Assembly (NCBI RefSeq): GCF_022846655.1
Contig: NZ_AP025667.1
Location: forward strand, 4,439,001-4,503,000
DNA length: 64,000 bases
Source: Streptomyces seoulensis
GTDB lineage: Bacteria > Actinomycetota > Actinomycetes > Streptomycetales > Streptomycetaceae
Reading direction: 5' to 3'
Every line of letters starts with the position of its first letter. Position 1 is the stretch's first letter. The position numbers were made by a program, and so were the translations under genes. The notes below the pieces were generated by a model. The model did no database searches and had not been told where the DNA came from. It saw only the letters and a list, made by a program, of their open reading frames with translations. This document shows positions 34,812 through 42,600 of the stretch, piece after piece.

Positions 34812-36311
34812 TCACGCCTCCCAAACGGCGGCCGCCGTACGGTCGTCGGCGTACCCCTTCACCCGCGTCCGGGCGTCCGCGAGGAACCCCGCGAGGCCGG
34901 GCGCTGCGGCACGCGACCAGCGACGGCCGAGGAAAGCGCGCAGCGCCGCCTCCCCGCGCAGCGGGTCCGCGAGTCCGGAGGTGCACATCATCAGCACATC
35001 ACCCGGCCGGGCTACGGCGGCCCGGAACCGGAACGGCATGGGCGGCGGCTCGGCCGGGGCGACGACCGGCTCGTACGGGCTCGGCGGGACCGGGATGCCG
35101 AGGTCCAGGGTGAGGCGGTCGCCGTCCGGGGTCTCCGCGGGCAGCGCGCCCGGGGCGGGCGGTGTTCCACCGGGCGCCCCCGGTTCGATGTCCAGCCACT
35201 CCCCGTCCCGCAGCCGGAACAGTCCGCCCTCCCCGGCGCCGAAGAAGATCCGGGTGCGGCAGTCGGGGTCGGCGGGCAGCAGCAGACAGCGCAGGCTCGC
35301 GGTGGGCTCCTCGGAGGCGGCGCGGAGCTTGCCCAGAGTGCGGTCGGTGAGACGGTTCAGCCCGGACTTGAGGTCGCCGCGGCGGCCGGCCCGCAGATCC
35401 TCGGCCAGCCGCTCATGGCTGCGCCCCACCGCCTGCCCGATCCACCGGCACGCCTCGGCGGCCGCCCGGTGCGCACCGGGCGCGGCCCGCACGCCGGTGG
35501 CCATGGCCACGAGCACGAGGGCCTGCTCCCCCGTGCCGAACCGCGCGGTGAGCAGGGCGTCCCGCCGTGCCTCTCCGCGGTACCGCGCGGAGTCCCCGCG
35601 CAGCGACACCGCCCGCAGGGTGCACGCCCCGTACCGGGCGCCGTCCAGCACCGTGTCGGGCACCAGCTCGCCGAGCTGATCGGGGTCGGCGGCGGGGAGC
35701 GCGGTGGGCTCGGGGGCGTAGGTGGGCGGCCGGGAGCCGACGTAGTCGGGGGTGGGGGGCGCGGCCGGGTGTCCCGGCGTGAACCGGGCGACACCGGTGA
35801 CGACGGGGCCCTGAGGGGCGGGGACACCGGACGGTGGAGCGGGGCGCGGGGCTTCGGACGGCTCGTCCGGCGCGGGCATCTGGGCGGGCCAGCCGGGCAT
35901 GGGCGGGACGGCCGGCGGGCGGCCTGTCGGCGCTTCGGGGGCGGCCGTGTCGGCGGGCGGGGCCGGAGGCGCCGCCGGTCCGGGAGGCAGGGCGGGCGGC
36001 TGTTCACCGGTGCGCTGGGCGGGGAAGTGCGGCTGTTCCTCGCGTGGCGGCTCCTCGGGAAGCCGGGCCTGGTCCCCGGCCCGCCGGTCCGGGTGGGGCG
36101 GCGCGCCGGGTGGCTCCCCGGTCCCGGCCCCGCCGTCCTCCGTGCGGTCCGGCGGTCTGGTCTCCCGTGTCGTCGCCCGCTTCACCGAGGCGTAACGGTC
36201 GTCCAGGGAATCCGGGACCGGTGTGGGGCCCGTGTCGTCGGCCGCTTCGTCGTAGAGCTGCCCCCACCAGTCGTCGTCCTGGCGAGTGGGCCCGCCCCCC
36301 TGCTGACTCAT
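34812..36311 (-). CDS. PP2C-like protein with a long disordered N-terminus, probably inactive
   Basis: The 499-residue protein starts at ATG 36311 (MSQQGGG). Residues ~1-215 are Pro/Ala/Glu-rich disorder. Residues ~230-499 form a PP2C-like domain: LRAVSLRGDSARYRGEARRDALLTARFGTGEQALVLVAMATG, RRGDLKSGLNRLTDRTLGKL, GDVLMMCTSGLADPLRG. The PP2C metal-binding signatures are altered: RxxNEDA is replaced by RRDALL, and CTDG reads CTSG. A binding or regulatory role rather than Ser/Thr phosphatase activity is therefore inferred. Confidence 0.78.
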   Translation of the reverse strand: MSQQGGGPTRQDDDWWGQLYDEAADDTGPTPVPDSLDDRYASVKRATTRETRPPDRTEDGGAGTGEPPGAPPHPDRRAGDQARLPEEPPREEQPHFPAQRTGEQPPALPPGPAAPPAPPADTAAPEAPTGRPPAVPPMPGWPAQMPAPDEPSEAPRPAPPSGVPAPQGPVVTGVARFTPGHPAAPPTPDYVGSRPPTYAPEPTALPAADPDQLGELVPDTVLDGARYGACTLRAVSLRGDSARYRGEARRDALLTARFGTGEQALVLVAMATGVRAAPGAHRAAAEACRWIGQAVGRSHERLAEDLRAGRRGDLKSGLNRLTDRTLGKLRAASEEPTASLRCLLLPADPDCRTRIFFGAGEGGLFRLRDGEWLDIEPGAPGGTPPAPGALPAETPDGDRLTLDLGIPVPPSPYEPVVAPAEPPPMPFRFRAAVARPGDVLMMCTSGLADPLRGEAALRAFLGRRWSRAAAPGLAGFLADARTRVKGYADDRTAAAVWEA

Positions 36312-36458
36312 GCCGGTAATTGTCACCGCGCGGGCCTCTCGGAAACGGGGCATCGGGAAAATCGGGCGCCCTCACCCTCCTCGCACAGCGCATCGGGGGA
36401 CAGGGCGAACGGCCGTACGAGATCTGCGGTTCCTGCCGGGCTCGGGCACGCTGGGCAG

Positions 36459-36941
36459 ATGGGAGCGTGGGAACTCCTGCTGGTCGGCCTGGTGATCGCG
36501 CTCGGCCTGTGCGGAGTGCTGGTGCCCGGTGTGCCGGGGCCGTGGCTGGTGTGGGCCGGAGTCCTGTGGTGGGCGCTGACGAACCCGGCTCCCCTGGCCT
36601 GGGCGGTCCTGGTCGGTGCCACCGTCGTCCTGCTGCTGGCGCAGGTCGTGCGCTGGGCGCTGCCCGCGCGCCGGCTGCGGGCGAGCGGCGCCACGCCCCG
36701 GATGGCGGTGTACGCGGGTGTCGGCGCGGTCCTCGGGTTCGTCCTGCTGCCGGTGGTGGGCGCGCTGCCCGGCTTCATGGGCGGGATCTACCTCTGCGAG
36801 CGGCTCCGGCTCGGCCGGCACGGCGAGGCGATGACCGCGCTGCGCACCGCGATGCGTTCGGGCGGCTCCAGCGTGTTCACGGAGCTGTTCGCCTGCCTGC
36901 TGATCGCGGGCGCGTGGCTGGGCGCGGTGCTCTGGGGCTGA
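36459..36941 (+). CDS. DUF456 membrane protein
   Basis: The 160-residue protein has four hydrophobic helices and the DUF456 pattern: LLVGLVIALGLCGVLVPGVPGPWLVWAGVLWWAL, AVLVGATVVLLLAQVVRWALP, YAGVGAVLGFVLLPVVGALPGFMGGIYLCERLRLG, and a C-terminal LLIAGAWLGAVLWG helix. Function is unknown; DUF456 proteins are small glycine-rich membrane proteins. It converges on the SGNH gene with only 4 bp between stops. Confidence 0.82.
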   Translation: MGAWELLLVGLVIALGLCGVLVPGVPGPWLVWAGVLWWALTNPAPLAWAVLVGATVVLLLAQVVRWALPARRLRASGATPRMAVYAGVGAVLGFVLLPVVGALPGFMGGIYLCERLRLGRHGEAMTALRTAMRSGGSSVFTELFACLLIAGAWLGAVLWG

Positions 36942-36945
36942 CCGC

Positions 36946-38109
36946 TCACAGCAGGACGCGGCTCACGCAGTCGGCGACCGCTCGCATGCCGTCGTCGCTG
37001 AAGTGCAGATGGTCGCCGGGGTCGTAGCGCGGCAGCAGGCGTTCGGGGTCGGCGGGGTCGCGCAGCGCGGCGTCCGCGTCGGCGACCGCGTCGAAGGCGC
37101 CGCCGGTGCGGATGAAGTCGTTGACCCGCTGCCGTACCGTCTCGCGGGCCGCCGTGTGCGCCGGGTGGCCGCCGTACGGGGTGAGGGTGACGCCGACGAC
37201 CCGGATGCCTCGGGCGTGGGCGCGGCTGACGAGGGTGCGGTAGGCGTCGGCGTAGGCGCCCGGGTCTGTCGCGGCCGGGGTTCCGTTGATGTCGTTGACC
37301 CCCTCGAACACGACGAGGACGCGGACCCCGGCGCGGTCGAGGGCGTCGGGGTCCAGCCGGGCGAGGGCGCTCGGTCCGGTGCCGTCGCGCAGGAGGCGGT
37401 TGCCGCCGACGCCCGCGTTGAGGACGCCGAGACGGTGGTGGCGTCCGGCGAGCAGGTCGGGCCAGCGGTGGTTGGTGTCGGGGGTGGAGCCGTGGCCGTC
37501 GGTGAGGGAGTCCCCGAAGGCGACGACACTGCCGGTGGCGGTGGAGCGTACGTCGACCCCGGTGACGTAGTACCAGTTGCTGACCGGGGTCCGGTACGCC
37601 GAACCGTCCTCGTCGGCCGCGTGACCGGCGCCGACGAGGGCGACGTAGCTGGTCTGGAGGGCGGTGCCGTGCTGGGTGGCGGGGCCGGAGTCGTCCGGGG
37701 TGAGGACGGTGACCAGGAGGTCGGCGGCGGCCGGGACGGTGAGCTGGACGGGGTCGGTGAGCAGGTCCCGGCCGGGCGGGATCACGGCGGTCGGCGCGTG
37801 GTGGAAGGTGGCGGTGCGCAGGGTGCCGGGGGCGGCGTCCGGGCCCTGGCCGTGCCGGAGGGCGACGGTCACCGCGCCGAGGCGGAGCGGGGCGGTGCCG
37901 AGCCGGTTGCTGATGTGGACGCGCAGGGCCTGCCCGCCGACGCTGAGGTGGACGACGTTGCGGATGGCGGCGCCGGGCAGGGCGGGGGCGGCGCCGGAGG
38001 GCGCGGCCTCCCAGGTGCCGGTCCAGGACTGATGTCCCGCCGTGGCCCAGGCGGGAGTGGGTGTCAGTACGAGCAGCAGGACCGTGAGGAACCGTGCGAC
38101 GTAGCCCAT
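36946..38109 (-). CDS. Secreted SGNH/GDSL hydrolase
   Basis: The 387-residue precursor has a signal peptide (ARFLTVLLLVLTPTPAWA). An N-terminal beta-sandwich follows (GTWEAAPSGAAP, ALRVHISNRLGTAPL). The SGNH catalytic domain has Ser in VVAFGDSLTDGHGS (block I), Gly in NAGVGGNRLL (II), Asn in FEGVNDINGT (III), and Asp/His in DHLHFSDDGM (V). This two-domain type is common in actinobacteria, acting as an extracellular esterase/lipase-like enzyme on lipids or acylated polysaccharides. Confidence 0.9.
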   Translation of the reverse strand: MGYVARFLTVLLLVLTPTPAWATAGHQSWTGTWEAAPSGAAPALPGAAIRNVVHLSVGGQALRVHISNRLGTAPLRLGAVTVALRHGQGPDAAPGTLRTATFHHAPTAVIPPGRDLLTDPVQLTVPAAADLLVTVLTPDDSGPATQHGTALQTSYVALVGAGHAADEDGSAYRTPVSNWYYVTGVDVRSTATGSVVAFGDSLTDGHGSTPDTNHRWPDLLAGRHHRLGVLNAGVGGNRLLRDGTGPSALARLDPDALDRAGVRVLVVFEGVNDINGTPAATDPGAYADAYRTLVSRAHARGIRVVGVTLTPYGGHPAHTAARETVRQRVNDFIRTGGAFDAVADADAALRDPADPERLLPRYDPGDHLHFSDDGMRAVADCVSRVLL

Positions 38110-38126
38110 GTCCGCCCTTCCGCACC

Positions 38127-38148
38127 GGGCCCGCCCGCGTGCGGGCCC
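38127..38148 (-). terminator. Hairpin terminator of the alkA-ogt operon
   Basis: GGGCCCGC (38127-38134) pairs with GCGGGCCC (38141-38148) over a 6-nt loop. It is 79 bp downstream of the ogt stop on the minus strand and just upstream of the SGNH gene. Confidence 0.5.
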
Positions 38149-38226
38149 GCCGGAGGCGACGGTGCCACACCCGGCGGCCGGTGCCCGGGCGCCATCGCCG
38201 GGGGCGCACCCGCTCGGCCCAGCCGG

Positions 38227-38733
38227 TCACGCGTCGCCCAGGACCCCCTCCAGCCGCAGCAGCCACATCTTGCGCTCCAGTCCGCCCGCGTACCCCGTCA
38301 TCGTGCCGTCGGCCCCGATGACGCGGTGGCAGGCGCGGACGATCAGCAGGGGGTTGGCGCCCAGCGCGCCGCCGACCGCGCGGATCGCGGCGCGCGGGGC
38401 GCCGACCTCGGCGGCGATCGCGCCGTACGTGGTGGTGGCGCCGTAGGGGACGGCGTCCAGGGCGGTCCACACGCGTTCGCGGAAGTCGGTGCCCTGTGTG
38501 CGGGTCGGCAGGTCGAACTTCTCCAGGTCTCCGGCGAAGTAGGCGGTGAGCTGGTCGGTGGCATCCCGGAAGGGGCCGGCGTCGTGCCGCCAGCCTTCCT
38601 GGACGGTCCGGCCACCCTTCTGGCCGGGCACGGAGACCGAGGTCAGCACGCCGTCGGCGTCAGCGGTGAGCAGCAGGGGGCCGACCGGGGAGGCCAGTTC
38701 GGTCCAGTAAGGGTTGTCCATGATCGCCATCAC
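38227..38733 (-). CDS. Methylated-DNA-protein cysteine methyltransferase (Ogt-type)
   Basis: The 168-residue suicide repair protein removes O6-methyl from guanine. It has the N-terminal RNase-H-like part, the helix-turn-helix (PYGATTTYGAIAAEVGAPRAAIRAVGGALGANPL with the Arg finger) and the acceptor Cys in IVRACHRVIGADGTMTGYAGGLERK. The usual motif is PCHRV; here Pro is replaced by Ala (ACHRV), with Cys and His kept. The ATG overlaps the stop of the Ada-AlkA gene (ATGA), so both are co-expressed. Confidence 0.9.
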   Translation of the reverse strand: MMAIMDNPYWTELASPVGPLLLTADADGVLTSVSVPGQKGGRTVQEGWRHDAGPFRDATDQLTAYFAGDLEKFDLPTRTQGTDFRERVWTALDAVPYGATTTYGAIAAEVGAPRAAIRAVGGALGANPLLIVRACHRVIGADGTMTGYAGGLERKMWLLRLEGVLGDA

Positions 38734-40121
38734 TCGTTCAGCTCCTCGGCGACCCGTAGATGTCGGACGGCGTAGGACCGCCAGGGCCGCCAGGCTTCGG
38801 GCAGGTCCGTACCGGGTGGGGTGACGTCCGGGTCACCCAGGACACGCGCCCTCAGGGCGGCGACGGTGTCCGGGGTGATGCCGGGCAGCTCGCTCAGAGC
38901 GCGCCGGGCCTCGTCCCGGTCGGCGCCGGCGTCGAGGCGCAGCCGGCCGTCCGCGAGGGCGGCGGCGAGCGTGCCGAGCGGGGTCCCGGCCTCCGCCTCG
39001 GCGAGGACGGCGGGCTCGGGAAAGAGGTGGGTGAGGGCGCCACTGGGCGCGTCGAGCGCCTTGCCGTAGCGGAGTACGAGCCGTTCCAGGGCCTCCGGCG
39101 ACCCGGTCAGGACGCGGGCGGCGATCTCCAGCGGGTCCACGGCGCCGGGTGAGCGCAGGCCGGGCCGGGCGGCGACCAGCGGGGCGAGCCGGGGGTCGGC
39201 ACCGAGGCGGGCGTCGACGGCGTAGGGGTCGGCGTCGAGGTCGTACAGCAGGCGCAGCCGGTGCACGGCGGTGGTGAGGTCGCGGGGGTCGGTGAGCAGC
39301 AGACGGGCGTCGAGCCAGCCGCCCGGCCGGGTGCCGCCGCGCGGCTCGGAGACGTGGGCGCGCTCGTGGACGACGGCGACGCCGGTGCCGTACGGCAGCC
39401 GCAGGGTGCGCCGGTGGACGCGGCTGCCGGGGGTGCCGGTCACCTCCTCGACGCCGGGTACGGCCTCGCGCGTGAGCAGGTCGAAGACGGCGGCCGCCTG
39501 ATAGGGGCCCCGGTGGGCCAGGCGCAGCGGGATGCCGGTGCCGGGGGTGGCCCGGCGGGAGCGCGGGGCGGCGTTCCGTACCTCGGTGGGGGTGTGGGCG
39601 TAGACCTCGCGGATGGTGTCGTTGAACTGGCGGATGCTGCGGAATCCGGACGCGAACGCGATCTCGGTGACCGGGAGTTCCGTCGTCCGCAGCAGGGTCC
39701 GCGCGGTGTGGGCGCGCTGGGCGCGGGCGAGGGCGACGGGTCCGGCGCCGACCTCGCCGGTGAGCTGGCGCTGCACCTGCCGGGGGCTGTAGCCGAGGCG
39801 GGCGGCGAGGCCGGTGACGCCTTCGCGGTCGACGACGCCGTCGGCGATGAGCCGCATGGCCCGGCCGACGACGTCCGCGCGGACGTTCCACTCCGCCGAG
39901 CCCGGCACGGCGTCCGGACGGCAGCGGCGGCAGGCCCTGAAGCCGGAGCCCTGGGCGGCGGCGGCCGTGCGGAAGAACCGGACGTTGCACCGCTTCGGTG
40001 TCACCGCCGGGCAGCTCGGGCGGCAGTAGATGCCGGTGGTCCGGACGGCGAAGAAGAAGACGCCGTCGAACCGCCCGTCGCGGCTGCGCACCGCCTCGTA
40101 CCTGCTGTCATCGTCCGTCAT
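38730..40121 (-). CDS. Ada-AlkA fusion: methyl-sensing activator with a shortened 3-methyladenine glycosylase domain
   Basis: The 463-residue protein has an N-terminal Ada zinc/methyl-acceptor domain with Cys33, Cys37, Cys64 and Cys67. Next come an AraC-type HTH (~85-175: VTGLAARLGYSPRQVQRQLTGEVG, IAFASGFRSIRQFNDTIREVY) and an AlkA-like domain (~195-463). The glycosylase helix-hairpin-helix is abnormal: GITPDTVAALRARVLGDPDV stands where GIGPWTA-Y normally is. About 15-20 residues before AWRPWRSYAVRHL, after the catalytic-Asp region, are missing. The regulatory half looks intact, and glycosylase activity is doubtful. The ATG 40121 is preferred to an in-frame start at 40172. Confidence 0.85.
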   Translation of the reverse strand: MTDDDSRYEAVRSRDGRFDGVFFFAVRTTGIYCRPSCPAVTPKRCNVRFFRTAAAAQGSGFRACRRCRPDAVPGSAEWNVRADVVGRAMRLIADGVVDREGVTGLAARLGYSPRQVQRQLTGEVGAGPVALARAQRAHTARTLLRTTELPVTEIAFASGFRSIRQFNDTIREVYAHTPTEVRNAAPRSRRATPGTGIPLRLAHRGPYQAAAVFDLLTREAVPGVEEVTGTPGSRVHRRTLRLPYGTGVAVVHERAHVSEPRGGTRPGGWLDARLLLTDPRDLTTAVHRLRLLYDLDADPYAVDARLGADPRLAPLVAARPGLRSPGAVDPLEIAARVLTGSPEALERLVLRYGKALDAPSGALTHLFPEPAVLAEAEAGTPLGTLAAALADGRLRLDAGADRDEARRALSELPGITPDTVAALRARVLGDPDVTPPGTDLPEAWRPWRSYAVRHLRVAEELNE

Positions 40122-40140
40122 GCGTCCAGTGTCGGACGTC

Positions 40141-40190
40141 GGGAGGGGGCCGGGCCAGCGGAAAACGGACATGCAGCCCGGCCCCCTCCC
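40141..40190. terminator. Strong hairpin terminator after rsgA
   Basis: A perfect 14-bp stem (GGGAGGGGGCCGGG, 40141-40154, with 40177-40190) and a 22-nt loop lie 11 bp after the rsgA stop. The hairpin falls in the 79-bp space upstream of the ada-alkA start, so it insulates the two minus-strand units. Confidence 0.8.
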
Positions 40191-40200
40191 TCAGGGGTCG

Positions 40201-41295
40201 CTAGGACCAGTGCCCCCGCTTGGCCTGCATGGCGGCCCGGCCCTCGGCTCCCTTGCGCTTCCAGTCCTTGCGGATCTCGGCGCGCAGGCGGGCGTCGGTC
40301 TTGGCGACGATCCACTGGTTCTCGCGCACCAGCTTGCGGTAGCTCTCCAGCCTGCGGACGGACAGCTCGCCGGAGTCCACGGCGGCGGCGACGGCGCAGC
40401 CGGGCTCGGACTCGTGGGAGCAGTCGTGGAACCGGCAGCGCGCCGCCAGCTCCTCGATCTCGGCGAACACCTGCCCGACCCCGCCCTCGGCGTCGAACAG
40501 GCCGACGCCGCGCAGTCCGGGCGTGTCGATGAGCACGCCACCGCCGGTCAGGGGCAGCAGGTTGCGGGTGGTCGTGGTGTGCCGGCCCTTGCCGTCCACG
40601 TCCCGCGCGGCCCGGACGTCCATCACGTCCGCGCCGACGAGCGCGTTGGCCAGGGTGGACTTGCCCGCGCCGGACTGCCCGAGCAGCACGGCGGTACCGG
40701 TGCCGATCAGGGCCCGCAGCACGTCGAGCCCGTCGCCGTGCAGCGCGCTGACCGTCAGCACGGGCACACCGGGCGCGGCGGTCTCGACGTCCTGCACGAG
40801 GTGCGCGAGCGTCACGGGGTCCGGCACGAGGTCGGCCTTGGACAGGACGACCACCGGCTGCGCCCCGGACTCCCACGCCAGCGCGAGGAACCGCTCGACC
40901 CGGCCGAGGTCGAGCTCCACGGCGAGCGACACGGCGACGACGGCGTGGTCGACGTTGGCGGCCAGGATCTGCCCGTCGGACCGCTTGGAGGAGGCGGACC
41001 GTACGAACGCGGTGCGGCGGGGCAGCAGCGTCCGCACGAACCGCGGATCGCTGCCTTCGGGGTCGACCGCGGCCCAGTCCCCCGTGCACACGACCTTCAT
41101 CGGGTCACGCGGGACGACGAACTCGGTGTCGGCACGGACGGTGCCGCCCGGCGTGACGACATCGCACAGGCCGCGGTCGACGCGTACGACGCGGCCGGGT
41201 ACGAGGCCCTGGCCGGCATAGGGGGCGAACGCCGTCTCCCAGTCGGCATCCCAGCCGTACGGCACGAGCGGATGCGAGGAGGACGACGGACTCAT
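40201..41295 (-). CDS. rsgA: Ribosome small-subunit-dependent GTPase A
   Basis: The 364-residue protein has an N-terminal OB-fold, then the circularly permuted GTPase typical of RsgA. G4 (SKAD, residues 152-155) comes before G1 (GQSGAGKST, 206-214), followed by the RHTTTTRNL switch and DTPGLRG (G3). The C-terminal zinc motif is CRFHDCSHESEPGC. RsgA helps mature the 30S subunit. The ATG 41295 lacks a Shine-Dalgarno sequence and lies 19 bp after a terminator-like hairpin preceded by a 23-codon ORF, so expression may be attenuated. Confidence 0.9.
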   Translation of the reverse strand: MSPSSSSHPLVPYGWDADWETAFAPYAGQGLVPGRVVRVDRGLCDVVTPGGTVRADTEFVVPRDPMKVVCTGDWAAVDPEGSDPRFVRTLLPRRTAFVRSASSKRSDGQILAANVDHAVVAVSLAVELDLGRVERFLALAWESGAQPVVVLSKADLVPDPVTLAHLVQDVETAAPGVPVLTVSALHGDGLDVLRALIGTGTAVLLGQSGAGKSTLANALVGADVMDVRAARDVDGKGRHTTTTRNLLPLTGGGVLIDTPGLRGVGLFDAEGGVGQVFAEIEELAARCRFHDCSHESEPGCAVAAAVDSGELSVRRLESYRKLVRENQWIVAKTDARLRAEIRKDWKRKGAEGRAAMQAKRGHWS

Positions 41296-41313
41296 GGGGG
41301 TGGAGAAAGACAA

Positions 41314-41339
41314 GGGGTGACCCTTCGAAGGGTGGCCCC
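41314..41339 (-). promoter_or_regulatory. Attenuator-like hairpin before rsgA
   Basis: ACCCTTCGAAGGGT (41320-41333) is a perfect palindrome flanked by GGGG/CCCC (41314-41317 and 41336-41339). On the rsgA strand it is followed by a T-rich run (CTTGTCTTTCTCC) and then the start codon. The layout of small ORF, hairpin, T-rich tract and gene is that of a transcription attenuator. It could also hide the rsgA ribosome binding region. Confidence 0.5.
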
Positions 41340-41371
41340 GGCACACGCGCGTCGGCGCGGAAGGAGAGAGG

Positions 41372-41443
41372 TCAGCCGGAAGCCACGGAGGTGACAAGGA
41401 TGAACGTCCGGATGCGCACAGCACCCACCACAGAGACAGCCAT
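41372..41443 (-). CDS. 23-residue leader-like peptide upstream of rsgA
   Basis: A short ORF (MAVSVVGAVR ... TFILVTSVASG) has the best ribosome binding site in the area: AGGAGGTGTGACCG directly before its ATG. The peptide is rich in Val (6 of 23) and Ser/Thr and has no Cys or Trp. It ends 77 bp before rsgA, and the intervening DNA holds the hairpin at 41314-41339. Its length, strong initiation and position suggest a cis-acting leader peptide, possibly sensing translation or Val supply. A free-standing small hydrophobic protein is the alternative. Confidence 0.55.
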   Translation of the reverse strand: MAVSVVGAVRIRTFILVTSVASG

Positions 41444-41545
41444 CGGTCACACCTCCTGGACCACACCGAACCACCACGACGACCCGACGGGCCGCCACGC
41501 GAACACGGACGACACTAGAGGCAACGGTCGGCGGACACCACCGAA

Positions 41546-42055
41546 TTAATCCCCCACCGGATTTGTCGTACCGGTCGCCACCCAGCGCTTGATCACGACG
41601 GGGGCGCTGCAGGGGGCCGGCCAGATCCGGAGGTGTACCTGCTCCATGCCCTCGGGGTCGTCGTACCCCTCCTCGTCCGGCAGGCGGACGTTCGCCAGGT
41701 TCGTCCGCGACGCACGGACCCGTACGGAGCCCTTGGGGACCTCGAAGCGCGCGGCGTCCGGTAGGTAGTCCGTGCAGCCCAGAACCGCGATGCGGCCGGT
41801 AGGCACCTCGATGCTCGCTTCCACCACATGGTCGAAGGCGTCGCTGTCGTCACCCGGCGGACGGTCGAGCAGTTCGACCGTCACCGTGACGTCCATGTCG
41901 ACCGCGGTGCCGATGCCGAGCGTCCGCCGCGATACGGCGATGCCGTCCGACACCGCCTCCTGCGTCCACGCCTCCCCCAGATCGTCTTCGGCGTCCTCGT
42001 CCATCACGTGCAACTGGAAGTAGTCAGCGAACAGCCGCAGTCGTGTGGCCGTCAC
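41546..42055 (-). CDS. Hypothetical protein, ComJ/immunity-like, third gene of an SMI1/KNR4 cassette
   Basis: The 169-residue acidic, beta-rich protein has LRLFADYFQLHVMDED near the start, EAWTQEAVSDGIAVS, VVEASIEVPTGRIAVLGC, and ARFEVPKGSVRVRASRTNL near the end. The alternation of strands resembles ComJ-type nuclease-inhibitor/immunity proteins (YHQF-V-D, then F-LP-G-Y-L), but only loosely. The GTG start at 42055 overlaps the stop of the SMI1/KNR4 gene (GTGA). It is probably an immunity or accessory protein. Confidence 0.65.
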   Translation of the reverse strand: MTATRLRLFADYFQLHVMDEDAEDDLGEAWTQEAVSDGIAVSRRTLGIGTAVDMDVTVTVELLDRPPGDDSDAFDHVVEASIEVPTGRIAVLGCTDYLPDAARFEVPKGSVRVRASRTNLANVRLPDEEGYDDPEGMEQVHLRIWPAPCSAPVVIKRWVATGTTNPVGD

Positions 42056-42600
42056 CGGCCGGCACCCGCTGCCAGGCGGCGCGCGGCATCGGGCCAGGGC
42101 GTGGGTTCCGGCCCGTCCTCGGCCATCATGACCTCCTCCTCCCACCAGCCGGTCCCGTCGAGCCAGGAGGTCAGCCACCGGGCCACGGACGGGGAGTCCA
42201 GGAACCACGCGTCGGCCCAGTCGTCCGGGCCGGCGTTGGGCTCGAAGAGGAGGACGGGCGCGTCGGGGGCGAGGCAGTCGACAGCGGCGTACATGCCGCA
42301 GCCCCAGTCCAGGATGGGCAGCACCCCCCGTGGCCAGTACGCCGGGCGGGAGTCGCGGAGCGGCCCGTACTCGGCCACGGCGGTCCGCCCGCCGCCGACC
42401 AGCGGCAGCAGGGTGTAGTCGGGTCCGAATCCGCCGTTGGCGACCTGGAGGTACAAAAGGCGCAGCAGCGGCGGCAGGCTGAAGCCGAGTATCCGCTCGG
42501 CATCGGCGACGTCCTGTTCACCGACGCACGGGGCAAGGCCCCCTGTCTGCTGCTCGGCCCGGTCACGCACGCGCCGCAGGAGCTCGGACGGGTTGTTCAC
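42052..42600 (-). CDS. SMI1/KNR4-family protein
   Basis: The 182-residue protein shows the SMI1/KNR4 core: VADAERILGFSLPPLLRLLYLQVANGGFGPDYTLLPLVGG, then GVLPILDWGCGMYAAVDC, APVLLFEPNA, and a C-terminal SVARWLTSWLDGTGWWEEE. In bacteria this superfamily is the commonest immunity fold of polymorphic-toxin systems. GTGA overlaps on both sides couple it to its neighbours. No large toxin gene is adjacent, so the role could also be regulatory, as for several stand-alone Streptomyces members. Confidence 0.85.
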   Translation of the reverse strand: MNNPSELLRRVRDRAEQQTGGLAPCVGEQDVADAERILGFSLPPLLRLLYLQVANGGFGPDYTLLPLVGGGRTAVAEYGPLRDSRPAYWPRGVLPILDWGCGMYAAVDCLAPDAPVLLFEPNAGPDDWADAWFLDSPSVARWLTSWLDGTGWWEEEVMMAEDGPEPTPWPDAARRLAAGAGR

